Origin: Prevotella sp.
GTDB lineage: Bacteria > Bacillota > Clostridia > Oscillospirales > Ruminococcaceae
DNA: 40,920 nt
Assembly: GCA_023663025.1 (NCBI GenBank)
Contig: JAMPIC010000001.1
Span: 1-40,920 of the forward strand
Direction: 5' to 3'
The notes under the pieces are model-generated. The model made no database searches and was not told the origin of the DNA. It saw only the letters and a program-made list of their open reading frames with translations. Position 1 is the first letter of the stretch; every line of letters starts with the position of its first letter. The translations under genes were made by a program, and so were the position numbers. This document shows, piece after piece, positions 6,498 through 14,309 of the stretch.

Positions 6498-6510
6498 TTT
6501 GACATCTCCT

Positions 6511-7857
6511 TTACTTCATAAACACAAAAGACTTCATCTCGAAAAGACATCTGCTTCGGAAGCTTTCTCCCGACCAGTCGTGAGGATACTCCGTCGTTAC
6601 CTTAAAGAAAACGCTGTGCCTGCCCGTAACGGCTTTCACCCTTTCGGTGACAGCGCCGCCGTTCCTGCCTATTCTAATTTGCCCTATCTCCTCGCCGTTT
6701 TCGCCGTCGATGAGCACATGCAGTATACTGTCGCAGCCCGTACCGTTCACGTCCACGGAAAGCTCCATAGTCTTGCTGCCGAAATCGTCGCCGAAATCGA
6801 AATATTTGTAACCCATAACACAGTCCTCGGAGATATTCGTCACAACACGCTCAAAGACGTTTTTCTCGGTGACGGTAGCCCCGCCTTTCAGCACACAGGC
6901 TATTTCCGCTGGGGTGATTTTGTACGGGTCGAGAGAGTTCTCAAAGCCCAGCGAGGTCATCTCAACGGGAGGGATAGTGCCGTCGGGGAGAATGGTTATT
7001 TTTTCCGCGCAGCCTCGGCGGGACATTATCGTGCCGTTTGTCATACGGTGGTAGAAGATATACCACTGCCCGTTCAGACAGGCGATCGAGCCGTGGTCGT
7101 TGCCGCCCGGATAGTCAACGCCGTTGTCAACGATATAGCCCCGATAGGTGAAAGGACCCGTGGGCTTGTCCGAGGTGGCGTAGGCAAGTCTGCTGCCCCG
7201 CTTGGGGGAGTATATCAGGTAGTAGGTATCCCCCACCTTGCGCGGCGAGCAGGCTTCAAAAAAGAGGGCGTCCTCCTCGGGGAAAGCCTCGGTTTTTTCA
7301 ATGGGTATGATGTGCTCTATGCATGTGCCGTCGAGAACCTCGTACATATTATCGCTGTTTATCTCCGCCATAAAGGAACGCTCGAAGCCGCAGTAGATGT
7401 AGGTTCTTCCGTCGTCGTCAACCAGTACGCCCGGGTCTATGAACCAGCCGTTGCAGCATATCTCGTCGGGGATAGTGTACTTATATTTCGACAGCAGCTT
7501 GAAAGGACCTTCGGGCTTGTCGCTGACCGCCACGCAGCCTATGGAGTTGATTATGTAGGCGTAGAGGTAATATTTGCCGTCCTTTTCCACAACGTCGGGA
7601 GCATACAGATAGTGGCTTTTGTCCGTCCAGTCGGTGTCGGCGGGGCAGTCGGGGGTCGCCTGCGTGCGGAAAATATCGCCGTGGCAGACCCAATTGTTAA
7701 GGTTATCGAGAGGGGCGCTCCAGCATTTCAGAACATAGTCGCAGAATTTGGTGGAGCCTGCGTTGTCGTGAGAACCGTATACATAAATTCTGTCCCCGAA
7801 AACGCGGGGTTCTCCGTCGGGAATATACTCCCAGAAAGGCAGGTACGGATTGGGCAT
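6511..7857 (-). CDS. Glycoside hydrolase family 43 (arabinofuranosidase/xylosidase type)
   Basis: A 448-residue five-bladed propeller glycosidase that would cleave arabinose or xylose side units. Catalytic-region motifs include GDRIYVYGSHD near the N-terminus, WFIDPGVLVDDDG (about 140) and FFEACSPRK (about 197), followed by GGNDHGS. The last 120 or so residues look like a CBM6-type binding module (ILHVLIDGENGEEIGQIRIG). There is no signal peptide, so it is probably cytoplasmic and acts on imported oligosaccharides. It is first in the operon, with AAAGGAAG and a divergent promoter shared with the AraC regulator. Confidence 0.92.
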   Translation of the reverse strand: MPNPYLPFWEYIPDGEPRVFGDRIYVYGSHDNAGSTKFCDYVLKCWSAPLDNLNNWVCHGDIFRTQATPDCPADTDWTDKSHYLYAPDVVEKDGKYYLYAYIINSIGCVAVSDKPEGPFKLLSKYKYTIPDEICCNGWFIDPGVLVDDDGRTYIYCGFERSFMAEINSDNMYEVLDGTCIEHIIPIEKTEAFPEEDALFFEACSPRKVGDTYYLIYSPKRGSRLAYATSDKPTGPFTYRGYIVDNGVDYPGGNDHGSIACLNGQWYIFYHRMTNGTIMSRRGCAEKITILPDGTIPPVEMTSLGFENSLDPYKITPAEIACVLKGGATVTEKNVFERVVTNISEDCVMGYKYFDFGDDFGSKTMELSVDVNGTGCDSILHVLIDGENGEEIGQIRIGRNGGAVTERVKAVTGRHSVFFKVTTEYPHDWSGESFRSRCLFEMKSFVFMK

Positions 7858-7889
7858 AAAAATTCTTCCTTTCGGTTATTTTTCATAAT

Positions 7890-7918
7890 ATTATACAGCA
7901 TTTTTGCGGACGGCGCAA
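7890..7918 (-). promoter_or_regulatory. Promoter of the GH43-GH5 operon
   Basis: Minus strand: TTGCGC (7913-7918), 17 bp, TATAAT (7890-7895). The weak -35 suits an activator-dependent promoter, consistent with the divergent AraC gene. Confidence 0.65.
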
Positions 7919-7968
7919 GGCATAATCAATATTATGGCGGTTTTGTGCTGAAAAATGTCCGGATTGTC

Positions 7969-7997
7969 TTGAAAAATTTGTACGGATATGATATACT
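7969..7997 (+). promoter_or_regulatory. Promoter of the AraC-family regulator
   Basis: TTGAAA (7969-7974), 17 bp, TATACT (7992-7997). Predicted transcription starts about 10 nt before the GTG at 8014, leaving a very short leader. Confidence 0.5.
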
Positions 7998-8013
7998 TCA
8001 GATAATAAAGGAA

Positions 8014-8895
8014 GTGATCCTTACGGAAAAAAATATTACCGAAGCGTGTCTGAGCTGGTTCACAAGCGAGGAGGATTTCCCGTTTTTTATACAGTACGGC
8101 GGGCACGACAGCGACCTGTACCTTCATTCGCACCGCGATTTCAACGAGCTTGTGACGGTTACCGGCGGCAGAGCGGTACATATGGTGAACGGCGAGGAAT
8201 ATCCCATAAAAAAGGGGGACGTTTTCGTAGTCGGAAGCGATACGGTTCACGGCTACAGAAATCCCGAAAATTTCCGTATCTGCAATGTAATGTACCGTCA
8301 CGGCGAGATGTTTTCCGCAATGCCCGACATAGGCGCGAGCGCGGGATATCACGCGCTGTTCGTGATAGAGCCGCGCATCGCGAAAACGCAGGGTTTCCGC
8401 AGCAGGCTAAGTCTGAAGCAAGAGGACTACAAGTCGGTAAAGTCTCTGCTCGACGATATGGCGAGGGAGTACGGCGGAGTTTCGGAGTGCAGGAAAACCA
8501 TGCTGACCGCCCAGTTCACGCGGCTTGCCGTGACGCTGTCCCGCCTGTACACCTTTGACTGCGGCAGGGACGGACAGGACGTCGTCAACATCGCAAAAGC
8601 GGTTTCGTATATTGAAAATCATTTCTGTGAAAGCATTTCCGTAGCGGAGCTTGCCGAGATGTCCCATTATTCGGAGCGGCATTTCATGCGTGTGTTCAGG
8701 AAAGCCTATAACGCTTCTCCCCTGGAATATATCATAGATATGCGGATAAATCATGCCTGCGCGCTTTTGAGAGGGACGGACATATCTGTATCGGAGACGG
8801 CTGAAAAGTGCGGATTTGACGATGTGAATTACTTCGGCAGGATATTCAAAAAGCGTATGGGCGTGTCTCCGTCACGGTACAGGAAAAGCATTTGA
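8014..8895 (+). CDS. AraC-family transcriptional regulator with cupin sensor domain
   Basis: A 293-residue regulator, divergent from the GH43-GH5 operon and probably its activator. The N-terminal cupin-like half has LHSHRDFNELVTVTGG and later KKGDVFVVGSDTVHGY, typical of AraC_binding sugar sensors. The C-terminal half carries two helix-turn-helices: ISVAELAEMSHYSERHFMRV, then ISVSETAEKCGFDDVNYFGR, followed by the family-typical FKKRMGVSPSRYR. GTG at 8014 is the only plausible start after the promoter, although AAAGGAA lies unusually close to it. The open frame extends far upstream on the strand opposite GH43, but that part is shadow. Confidence 0.88.
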   Translation: MILTEKNITEACLSWFTSEEDFPFFIQYGGHDSDLYLHSHRDFNELVTVTGGRAVHMVNGEEYPIKKGDVFVVGSDTVHGYRNPENFRICNVMYRHGEMFSAMPDIGASAGYHALFVIEPRIAKTQGFRSRLSLKQEDYKSVKSLLDDMAREYGGVSECRKTMLTAQFTRLAVTLSRLYTFDCGRDGQDVVNIAKAVSYIENHFCESISVAELAEMSHYSERHFMRVFRKAYNASPLEYIIDMRINHACALLRGTDISVSETAEKCGFDDVNYFGRIFKKRMGVSPSRYRKSI

Positions 8896-8912
8896 GCTTT
8901 TCAAAGGAACGC

Positions 8913-8941
8913 TTGACATGTTTTTGACCGTGTGGTAAAAT
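8913..8941 (+). promoter_or_regulatory. Unassigned promoter reading into a repeat
   Basis: TTGACA (8913-8918), 17 bp, TAAAAT (8936-8941), 18 nt after the AraC gene. Nothing protein-coding follows on this strand; the transcript would enter the nested palindromic element. Confidence 0.5.
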
Positions 8942-8943
8942 AA

Positions 8944-9179
8944 AGTGTGAATTGTTGTTTATATGTGTATGATCTGGTTACTGTAGGGCGGGGGCTTGCT
9001 CCCGCCTAAATAGGTTTGCGGTAAAATTCTGTAGGGGACGGGTTTCCCGTCCCGCTGGTTACGTGACCTGCGGGCGGGGAGACCCCGCCCCTACGAACAT
9101 CGTTGCAGAAACAGGCGGGAGCAAGCCCCCGCCCTACGGTCGGTGTCAAAACGTTTCGCCGCTAAACAACAATTTACTT
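8944..9179. mobile_element. Nested MITE-like element with three levels of inverted repeat
   Basis: The outer ends share AATTGTTGTTTA (8950-8961) and its complement TAAACAACAATT (9164-9175). Inside is a 25-bp perfect inverted repeat, 8983-9007 with 9113-9137. Inside that is a GTAGGGG-family copy (9031-9094). No transposase is encoded. The right end supplies the 3' end of the neighbouring Cys-cluster gene (stop at 9174). This accounts for the 278-bp gap between genes. Confidence 0.65.
9031..9094 (+). repeat. GC-rich palindromic repeat (GTAGGGG family), copy B
   Basis: Near-identical to copy A (2866-2927) in both hairpins but with a different central spacer. It is nested within the 25-bp inverted repeat. 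Confidence 0.8.
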
Positions 9180-9653
9180 CTCCGCAAGCAAGATAGGATA
9201 TCCGCTTTCATACGGCTTAACTATATCCGGGTGAGAATCCGCATAGGCAAATATCTTCTCCGCCAGACCCTTATCGGTCAGTTCCCCGCACAGCTCCGAC
9301 AGCGGTTTTTCAAACATTGTGGGACATATGGACGCCATCGATATAACCCTTTTCCCGCCAAGCTCCATAATACGGTACGGCCATATGCGGCAGTCAAAGG
9401 GCTTGCCGTCGCCAAGCCTGCACCCCGACTTCGGGTCAAGCATGGGACAGCGGTACAGACCGTCCTCCGACTCGTTCATGCGGAACAGCCAGCCATCCCC
9501 CTTTCGGATAAAAGATACATAGGGAAAATGCTCCGAAACATAATCTTTCAGTCCGTCCTCCAAAACGGGCGTTTCCCAAATATCGTATTTATCAAACACA
9601 CAGCAGATTTTGCAGGATGCGCAGTCGTTGCTTTTTAAAATATTTTTAAGCAT
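9174..9653 (-). CDS. YkgJ-family cysteine cluster protein
   Basis: A 159-residue protein with the CASCKICC cluster near the N-terminus (about 10-17). Further Cys follow in YRCPMLDPKSGCRLGDGKP and FDCRIWPYRI, as in the UPF0153/YkgJ zinc- or iron-chelating family. Its biochemical role is unknown in the family. ATG at 9653 follows AAGGAG; the 26-codon upstream extension crosses the intergenic region and is rejected. The last codons overlap the terminal repeat of the MITE-like element, so the C-terminus may have been set by that insertion. Confidence 0.82.
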   Translation of the reverse strand: MLKNILKSNDCASCKICCVFDKYDIWETPVLEDGLKDYVSEHFPYVSFIRKGDGWLFRMNESEDGLYRCPMLDPKSGCRLGDGKPFDCRIWPYRIMELGGKRVISMASICPTMFEKPLSELCGELTDKGLAEKIFAYADSHPDIVKPYESGYPILLAEK

Positions 9654-9749
9654 AAATTTTCTCCTTTCGGGAATATTTTTTCCGTTCTGAGGAACAATAA
9701 TGCCAAAACCGAAAAAATCCGCACAAATCACAGAACGGAGGAATTTTTT

Positions 9750-10193
9750 ATGAATGTCTCAAAACAGCAGTACGATACCCTGGTGAAAAAAATATCGCCC
9801 AACTCAAAAAGCTGGATCGACATACCGAAAGCCTTTGCTGTCGGAGGAATAATCTGCTGCATAGGTCAGGGATTTACCGACTTGTACGGGTGCGCGGGTT
9901 TCGACGATAAAACAGCCGCCGCCTGGACTTCTATCACCCTTGTTTTTCTCAGCGCTCTGCTGACGGGTCTGGGTGTGTACGAAAAGATAGCCAAACACGG
10001 CGGAGCGGGAACTCTCGTGCCCATAACGGGTTTTGCAAACGCGGTAACGTCCCCGGCGCTGGAATTCAAAGCCGAAGGCTTTGTCCTCGGAGTGGGCGCG
10101 AAAATTTTTACTATCGCAGGTCCCGTAATCCTTTACGGTACAGCCGCCTCGGTGCTGTACGGACTTATCTACTATCTTTTTCTGAAGCAGTAA
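9750..10193 (+). CDS. spoVAC: Stage V sporulation protein AC
   Basis: A 147-residue integral membrane protein with about four hydrophobic segments and the highly conserved stretch GAGTLVPITGFANAV, then ALEFKAEGFVLGVGAKIF. In spore formers SpoVAC is part of the channel that moves dipicolinic acid during sporulation and germination and acts with SpoVAD and SpoVAE. ATG at 9750 follows ACGGAGG. No spoVAD or spoVAE follows here; the next gene is a convergent phosphatase 2 bp away. The remaining partners must lie elsewhere or be lost. Confidence 0.93.
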   Translation: MNVSKQQYDTLVKKISPNSKSWIDIPKAFAVGGIICCIGQGFTDLYGCAGFDDKTAAAWTSITLVFLSALLTGLGVYEKIAKHGGAGTLVPITGFANAVTSPALEFKAEGFVLGVGAKIFTIAGPVILYGTAASVLYGLIYYLFLKQ

Positions 10194-10195
10194 AG

Positions 10196-10951
10196 CTATT
10201 TATCCGAAAAACAAGTAACAGCCACAGCCGTGATATTATCGCGGCTGCCGTTTTTTACGGCGCACTTTACCATATCGGCAAGCCTTTTGGGAAGGCTTTT
10301 CGGCTGGGCGAGAATGTCCTCAAATTCGCCGTTGGTCAGGCTGTCGGAAAGTCCGTCGCTGCACATCAGAACCACGTCGCCGTGAAGCAGCCCGCCCTCA
10401 ATGGGCATTATCTGCGGCTTGGGATTTTCGGAAAGACTTCCCAGTACGGGGAATATTACATTTTTTTTCGCATGATTGCGTTTTTCCTCTCCCGTTATCA
10501 TTCCCTGATCGTACAGCATCTGCACCAGCGACTGATCGCGGGAGAGCTGCTTTATTTTTCCGCCGCGGTAAAGATACATTCTGGAATCTCCCGCGTTTAT
10601 CATGACCGCTCCGCCTTTGTCGTCCACGGCAAGGGCGCAGAGGGTAGTCTGCATATTTTCTTTGTTATGGGTTATGCCGTATCTTTTAAGCGAATTATGC
10701 ACAGACAGTATTTTTTTTTCGTAATCGGTTTTTGAGGACGGTCTGAGACCCGAAAGCAGCTCCAGAGCCATGCGGGAAGCTACTTCTCCCGAAGCCTCGC
10801 CGCCCACTCCGTCGGCAACGGCAGCGATCATGGGAGCGGAAACATTGCTTTCCATTTCCGCCGATGACATCACAATACGGTTTATCAGAAAAGCGTCCTC
10901 GTTATTTTCACGAACGGAACCCTTGTCCGTTATTCCGCAGCAGTAAAACAC
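10196..10951 (-). CDS. PP2C-family Ser/Thr protein phosphatase (PrpC/Stp-like)
   Basis: A 251-residue metal-dependent phosphatase that would reverse Hanks-type kinase phosphorylation. PP2C motifs appear in order: DKGSVRENNEDAF (about 8-20), VADGVGGEASGEVAS (about 46-60), NAGDSRMYLY (about 119-128), MCSDGLSD (about 196-203) and SRDNITAVAV near the C-terminus, including the metal-binding Asp residues. The start is GTG at 10951 with AGGAGG spaced 8 nt. The usual partner kinase (PrkC) is not in the window. It lies after rsmG, separated by a repeat-derived hairpin. Confidence 0.93.
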   Translation of the reverse strand: MFYCCGITDKGSVRENNEDAFLINRIVMSSAEMESNVSAPMIAAVADGVGGEASGEVASRMALELLSGLRPSSKTDYEKKILSVHNSLKRYGITHNKENMQTTLCALAVDDKGGAVMINAGDSRMYLYRGGKIKQLSRDQSLVQMLYDQGMITGEEKRNHAKKNVIFPVLGSLSENPKPQIMPIEGGLLHGDVVLMCSDGLSDSLTNGEFEDILAQPKSLPKRLADMVKCAVKNGSRDNITAVAVTCFSDK

Positions 10952-11021
10952 AGCGCTTCCCTCCTTTCAGCAAGATGATTATATGTATATTATATACCGA
11001 ATTGCTTCGTTTTTCAAGGGG

Positions 11022-11047
11022 TAAACAACAATTTACACTTTTACCCC
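11022..11047 (+). repeat. Solo copy of the terminal-repeat motif
   Basis: Positions 11022-11046 are identical over 25 bp to the reverse complement of 40797-40821, which borders the right-hand dispersed repeat. Here it stands alone, and with its flanks forms GGGGTAAA/TTTACCCC, a hairpin between rsmG and the PP2C gene. Confidence 0.75.
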
Positions 11048-11056
11048 GTTCGATCA

Positions 11057-11770
11057 TCACAGCGGCTTTTTCGATATTTGACCGCCGTTCCTCGGATATT
11101 TCCCCGTCGTCGGAGAAATCTTTCTCACCGTTATAAGCACGCGTCTGTCTCCGCCCGGAAGAGCGTACTCTTTAACGTCCGCAATTTCCCCGCCCAGAAG
11201 CTTAACGGCGTTTTCCCCGTCCTTCCAGTTTTCATTCGGACCTTTCATTGCCGCAAAAAATCCGCCTATCTTAACACAAGGCAGGCAGTACTCGGCAAGC
11301 ACCGGCATAGCCGCCACCGCTCTCGCAAAAGCCGCGCCGTATTTTTCCCTGTGCACCGGGTCACGTCCGCCCTCCTCCGCTCTGGCATGGACAAGCTCCG
11401 CTTTCAGTCCCGCCGCCTCGCACGCCGCGGAAAGAAAATTTATCCGCTTGTTCAGACTGTCCAGCAGCGTAAGCTTTACATCGGGACGGTATATTTTTAT
11501 GGGAACGCCGGGAAATCCCGCACCGGTGCCCACGTCGATAACCCTGCACCCCTGCGGAAGCTCCGCAAATTTAAGCGGCAGAACGCTGTCCAGAAAATGC
11601 TTGACCGCTATCCCCTCGGGATCGGCAATACCCGTCAGGTTCATTTTTTTGTTCCAATCCGCAAGCGTTTCGGCATATGCGCAAAATTTCCCGTACTGTT
11701 CCTCGGAAATCTCAAATCCCTCGGCGGAGAAAAGTTCCGCAAATTTTTCAAATTCAGGCAGAGCCGGCAT
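11057..11770 (-). CDS. rsmG: 16S rRNA (guanine-N7) methyltransferase RsmG (GidB)
   Basis: A 237-residue SAM-dependent enzyme that methylates G527 of 16S rRNA. The SAM-binding motif VIDVGTGAGFPGVPIKIY lies at about residues 65-82, followed by LTLLDSLNKRINFL. ATG at 11770 starts 1 bp after the mnmG stop, with AAGGGGG upstream, so it is translationally linked to mnmG. The longer version, with 7 more codons, would overlap mnmG. The order mnmE-GNAT-mnmG-rsmG is the conserved origin-proximal order apart from the acetyltransferase. Confidence 0.95.
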   Translation of the reverse strand: MPALPEFEKFAELFSAEGFEISEEQYGKFCAYAETLADWNKKMNLTGIADPEGIAVKHFLDSVLPLKFAELPQGCRVIDVGTGAGFPGVPIKIYRPDVKLTLLDSLNKRINFLSAACEAAGLKAELVHARAEEGGRDPVHREKYGAAFARAVAAMPVLAEYCLPCVKIGGFFAAMKGPNENWKDGENAVKLLGGEIADVKEYALPGGDRRVLITVRKISPTTGKYPRNGGQISKKPL

Positions 11771-11771
11771 A

Positions 11772-13655
11772 TTAAAATTCCCCCTTATCATTGGCGGAAA
11801 GCCAGATTATAAGTACGCTAACGTCGGCGGGAGAAACCCCCGAAATACGGCTTGCCTGTCCGATATTTTCGGGCTGTATCCTGTTCAGCTTCTCCCGCGC
11901 TTCAAGGCTCAGACCCTTGATTTTGCCGTAGTCGAAAGATTGGGGCAGGTGCTTGTTTTCAAGCTTGCGGACATGCTCCACCTCCGCAAGCTGCCGCTCA
12001 ATGTACCCCTCATATTCGATCTGCAAGCCGACCTGTTCCCGCACCTCGGCGGGAAGTTCCGGTCTTTCATCATCGAACACCGCCAAGTCCTCATAGGATA
12101 TCTGCGGGCGGCGGATAAGGTCGCTCATCTTCACGCCCGTGGATATCTCCGCCGTACCCTTTTCGGTCAGCAGCCTGTTCAGCTCCGCCCCGGGGGACAA
12201 AGTTTTCGACTTGACGCGGGCGATTTCCCGCTTTATCTGCAATTGTTTCACGTGGAACAATTTGTAACGTTCTTCCGAAATAAGTCCGATCTCATATCCG
12301 AGCGGCGTAAGGCGTTCGTCGGCGTTGTCCTGACGGAGCAGCAGCCTGTACTCGCTTCGGGAAGTCATCATGCGGTACGGGTCGAGACAGCCTTTTATCA
12401 CAAGGTCGTCGATAAGCGTGCCGATATATGAGGATGAGCGGCTGAGAGTTATCCCCTCCTTGCCCTTGCAGTACCGCGCCGCGTTTATTCCTGCCACAAG
12501 TCCCTGAGCGGCGGCTTCCTCATAGCCGGAAGTTCCGTTGAACTGCCCCGCGCCGAAAAGTCCGCGGATATTTTTGAATTCCAGCGTGTGGCGCAGATCC
12601 TGCGGGTTGCAGCAATCGTACTCGATAGCGTAGGCGTTACGCATTATCTCCACGCGCTCCAAGCCCTTTATCGTCCGCAGAAAGGCGATCTGCACGTCCT
12701 CGGGCAGGGACGAGGACATTCCCTGCAAATAAAACTCCTCGGTGTCAAGTCCCATAGGTTCGATAAAAAGCTGATGGCGGGGACGTTCCGAAAACCGCAC
12801 GATCTTGTCCTCGATGGACGGACAGTACCGCGGACCGATACCCTCGATCCTACCGGAATACATCGGCGAACGGTGGATATTTTCGCGGATAACCCTGTGG
12901 GTTTCCTCATTGGTATAGGCAACGTAGCAGGGCACGGTATTTTTAAGTCCCTCCCGGGGAGTTTCAAAGGAAAATGGCTGAATGTCCTCATCGCCGTGCT
13001 GAATTTCCAGCTTGTCGAAGTCAATGGAACGGCGGTGAACACGGCTTGGCGTGCCCGTCTTAAAACGGCGCAGTTCAATTCCCAGACCGCGCAGGCTGTC
13101 GGAAAGTCCCCTCGCGGGCAGTGTGCTGTCGGGACCGCTTTCGTAGGAAACGTCACCCACATGGATAAGTCCTTTCAGATAAGTGCCCGTGGCGATTATC
13201 GCCGTTTTGACGCGGTACTCCCCGCCCAGATGTGTAACAATTCCCGTAACAACGCCGTTTTCGGCAAGTATCTCGGTTACCTCCGCCTGCTTCACATCAA
13301 GGTTTTCCTGCATTTCGCAGATTTTTTTCATATGGTTGTGATACTTCACCCTGTCCGCTTGAACCCGCAGACTGTGAACGGCGGGACCTTTTCCCCTGTT
13401 CAGCATACGGCTTTGGATAAAACAGGCGTCGGCGGCTTTTCCCATTTCGCCGCCGAGAGCGTCTATCTCGCGGACAAGATGTCCCTTAGCCGTACCGCCG
13501 ATAGACGGGTTGCAGGGCATATTGGCGATATTGTCCAGCGAAATTGTAAACATAACGGTTTTCGCTCCCAGCCGCGCCGCCGCCAGGGCAGCCTCCACGC
13601 CCGCGTGTCCCGCGCCGATCACGGCAACGTCGTAGCTGTCTATATAATGGCTCAT
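11772..13655 (-). CDS. mnmG: tRNA uridine-34 modification enzyme MnmG (GidA)
   Basis: A 627-residue FAD enzyme that, with MnmE, installs the carboxymethylaminomethyl group on tRNA wobble U34. The N-terminal dinucleotide-binding motif is VAVIGAGHAGVEAALAAARLG. Family signatures follow: NPSIGGTAKGHLVREIDALGG, a GPRYCPSIEDKI segment and ASRISGVSPAD at the C-terminus. ATG at 13655 follows TGGAGGAAA; the 13-codon upstream extension includes a parS-like palindrome and is rejected. Length is normal for the family. A second parS-like site lies inside the coding sequence at 12244-12259. Confidence 0.96.
   Translation of the reverse strand: MSHYIDSYDVAVIGAGHAGVEAALAAARLGAKTVMFTISLDNIANMPCNPSIGGTAKGHLVREIDALGGEMGKAADACFIQSRMLNRGKGPAVHSLRVQADRVKYHNHMKKICEMQENLDVKQAEVTEILAENGVVTGIVTHLGGEYRVKTAIIATGTYLKGLIHVGDVSYESGPDSTLPARGLSDSLRGLGIELRRFKTGTPSRVHRRSIDFDKLEIQHGDEDIQPFSFETPREGLKNTVPCYVAYTNEETHRVIRENIHRSPMYSGRIEGIGPRYCPSIEDKIVRFSERPRHQLFIEPMGLDTEEFYLQGMSSSLPEDVQIAFLRTIKGLERVEIMRNAYAIEYDCCNPQDLRHTLEFKNIRGLFGAGQFNGTSGYEEAAAQGLVAGINAARYCKGKEGITLSRSSSYIGTLIDDLVIKGCLDPYRMMTSRSEYRLLLRQDNADERLTPLGYEIGLISEERYKLFHVKQLQIKREIARVKSKTLSPGAELNRLLTEKGTAEISTGVKMSDLIRRPQISYEDLAVFDDERPELPAEVREQVGLQIEYEGYIERQLAEVEHVRKLENKHLPQSFDYGKIKGLSLEAREKLNRIQPENIGQASRISGVSPADVSVLIIWLSANDKGEF
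12244..12259. promoter_or_regulatory. parS-like ParB binding site (within mnmG)
   Basis: TGTTTCACGTGGAACA differs from the parS consensus TGTTTCACGTGAAACA at one position. parS sites near or inside mnmG/parB genes are usual close to oriC in Firmicutes. Confidence 0.8.
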
Positions 13656-13684
13656 TAAATTTCCTCCATTGAACGCACTAAAAT

Positions 13685-13700
13685 TGTTCCACATGGAACA
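13685..13700. promoter_or_regulatory. parS-like site upstream of mnmG
   Basis: TGTTCCACATGGAACA, a near-palindrome matching the parS consensus at 13 of 16 positions. It is identical to the site at 15756-15771. Confidence 0.6.
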
Positions 13701-13745
13701 ATTTAATAATATACTGAACGCCGCGGCTTTTCCGCATAGAACATT

Positions 13746-14288
13746 TTACTCCATTATTTTCATAGAGACCATGCCGCTTGCCGCGCCGAGATATTTTTTC
13801 ATCATGCTTTCATACTCCTCCGGCTTCACGTCTCCCGTTCCCATAACGTCGTATGTGACTGTCGCTTCGCGTATAGTCAGCGGCAGCGGCTTCAGACCGT
13901 TTTTCAGGTAGAAACGTCTGCGCCTTTGACGTTCGGCAAAATTGTCCGCGTTTTCATCAAGCTGCTCCAGCGCAAGGAAAAGCCGCTGTCCCGCATAGTG
14001 TGTCACTATCGCCCGCAATGCTTTGCTGCCCAGACCTTTTCCACGCAACTCTTCGGAAACCGCAAGATAAAACAGATAGGACGCGCCGCCCTCGCTGATG
14101 ACATAGGCAAGTCCCAGCCAATCGCCGTCGGCGTACAAACCCCAGAAATCTACGTTTTCCCTGCCCGCTTTCAGAGCCAGTAACCACATGGGCGCTCTTT
14201 CGTCGGCGGGAAAAGCAGTCCGATAGAGACAGCTTATCCTCCCGAAATCCTCGCTGAAAGCGTTTATCCTTTTCAGTGAAATTTTCAT
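13746..14288 (-). CDS. GNAT-family N-acetyltransferase
   Basis: A 180-residue acetyltransferase of unknown substrate. The acetyl-CoA-binding motif is seen as LAVSEELRGKGLGSKAL (about 84-100), preceded by a beta strand (YLFYLAVS) and followed by LFLALEQLDE. RRRRFYLKNGLKPL is typical of motif B. It sits between mnmE (21 bp gap) and mnmG, a position not occupied in the usual operon, so it has been inserted while keeping operon orientation. The substrate cannot be inferred from location. Confidence 0.88.
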   Translation of the reverse strand: MKISLKRINAFSEDFGRISCLYRTAFPADERAPMWLLALKAGRENVDFWGLYADGDWLGLAYVISEGGASYLFYLAVSEELRGKGLGSKALRAIVTHYAGQRLFLALEQLDENADNFAERQRRRRFYLKNGLKPLPLTIREATVTYDVMGTGDVKPEEYESMMKKYLGAASGMVSMKIME

Positions 14289-14309
14289 TTAAAAGATGAC
14301 CTCCGCAAT

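Noticed and set aside
6316..8013. Upstream half of the 859-codon frame that ends in the AraC regulator
   Set aside because: It lies opposite the GH43 and GH5 genes. The regulator starts at 8014 after its own promoter.
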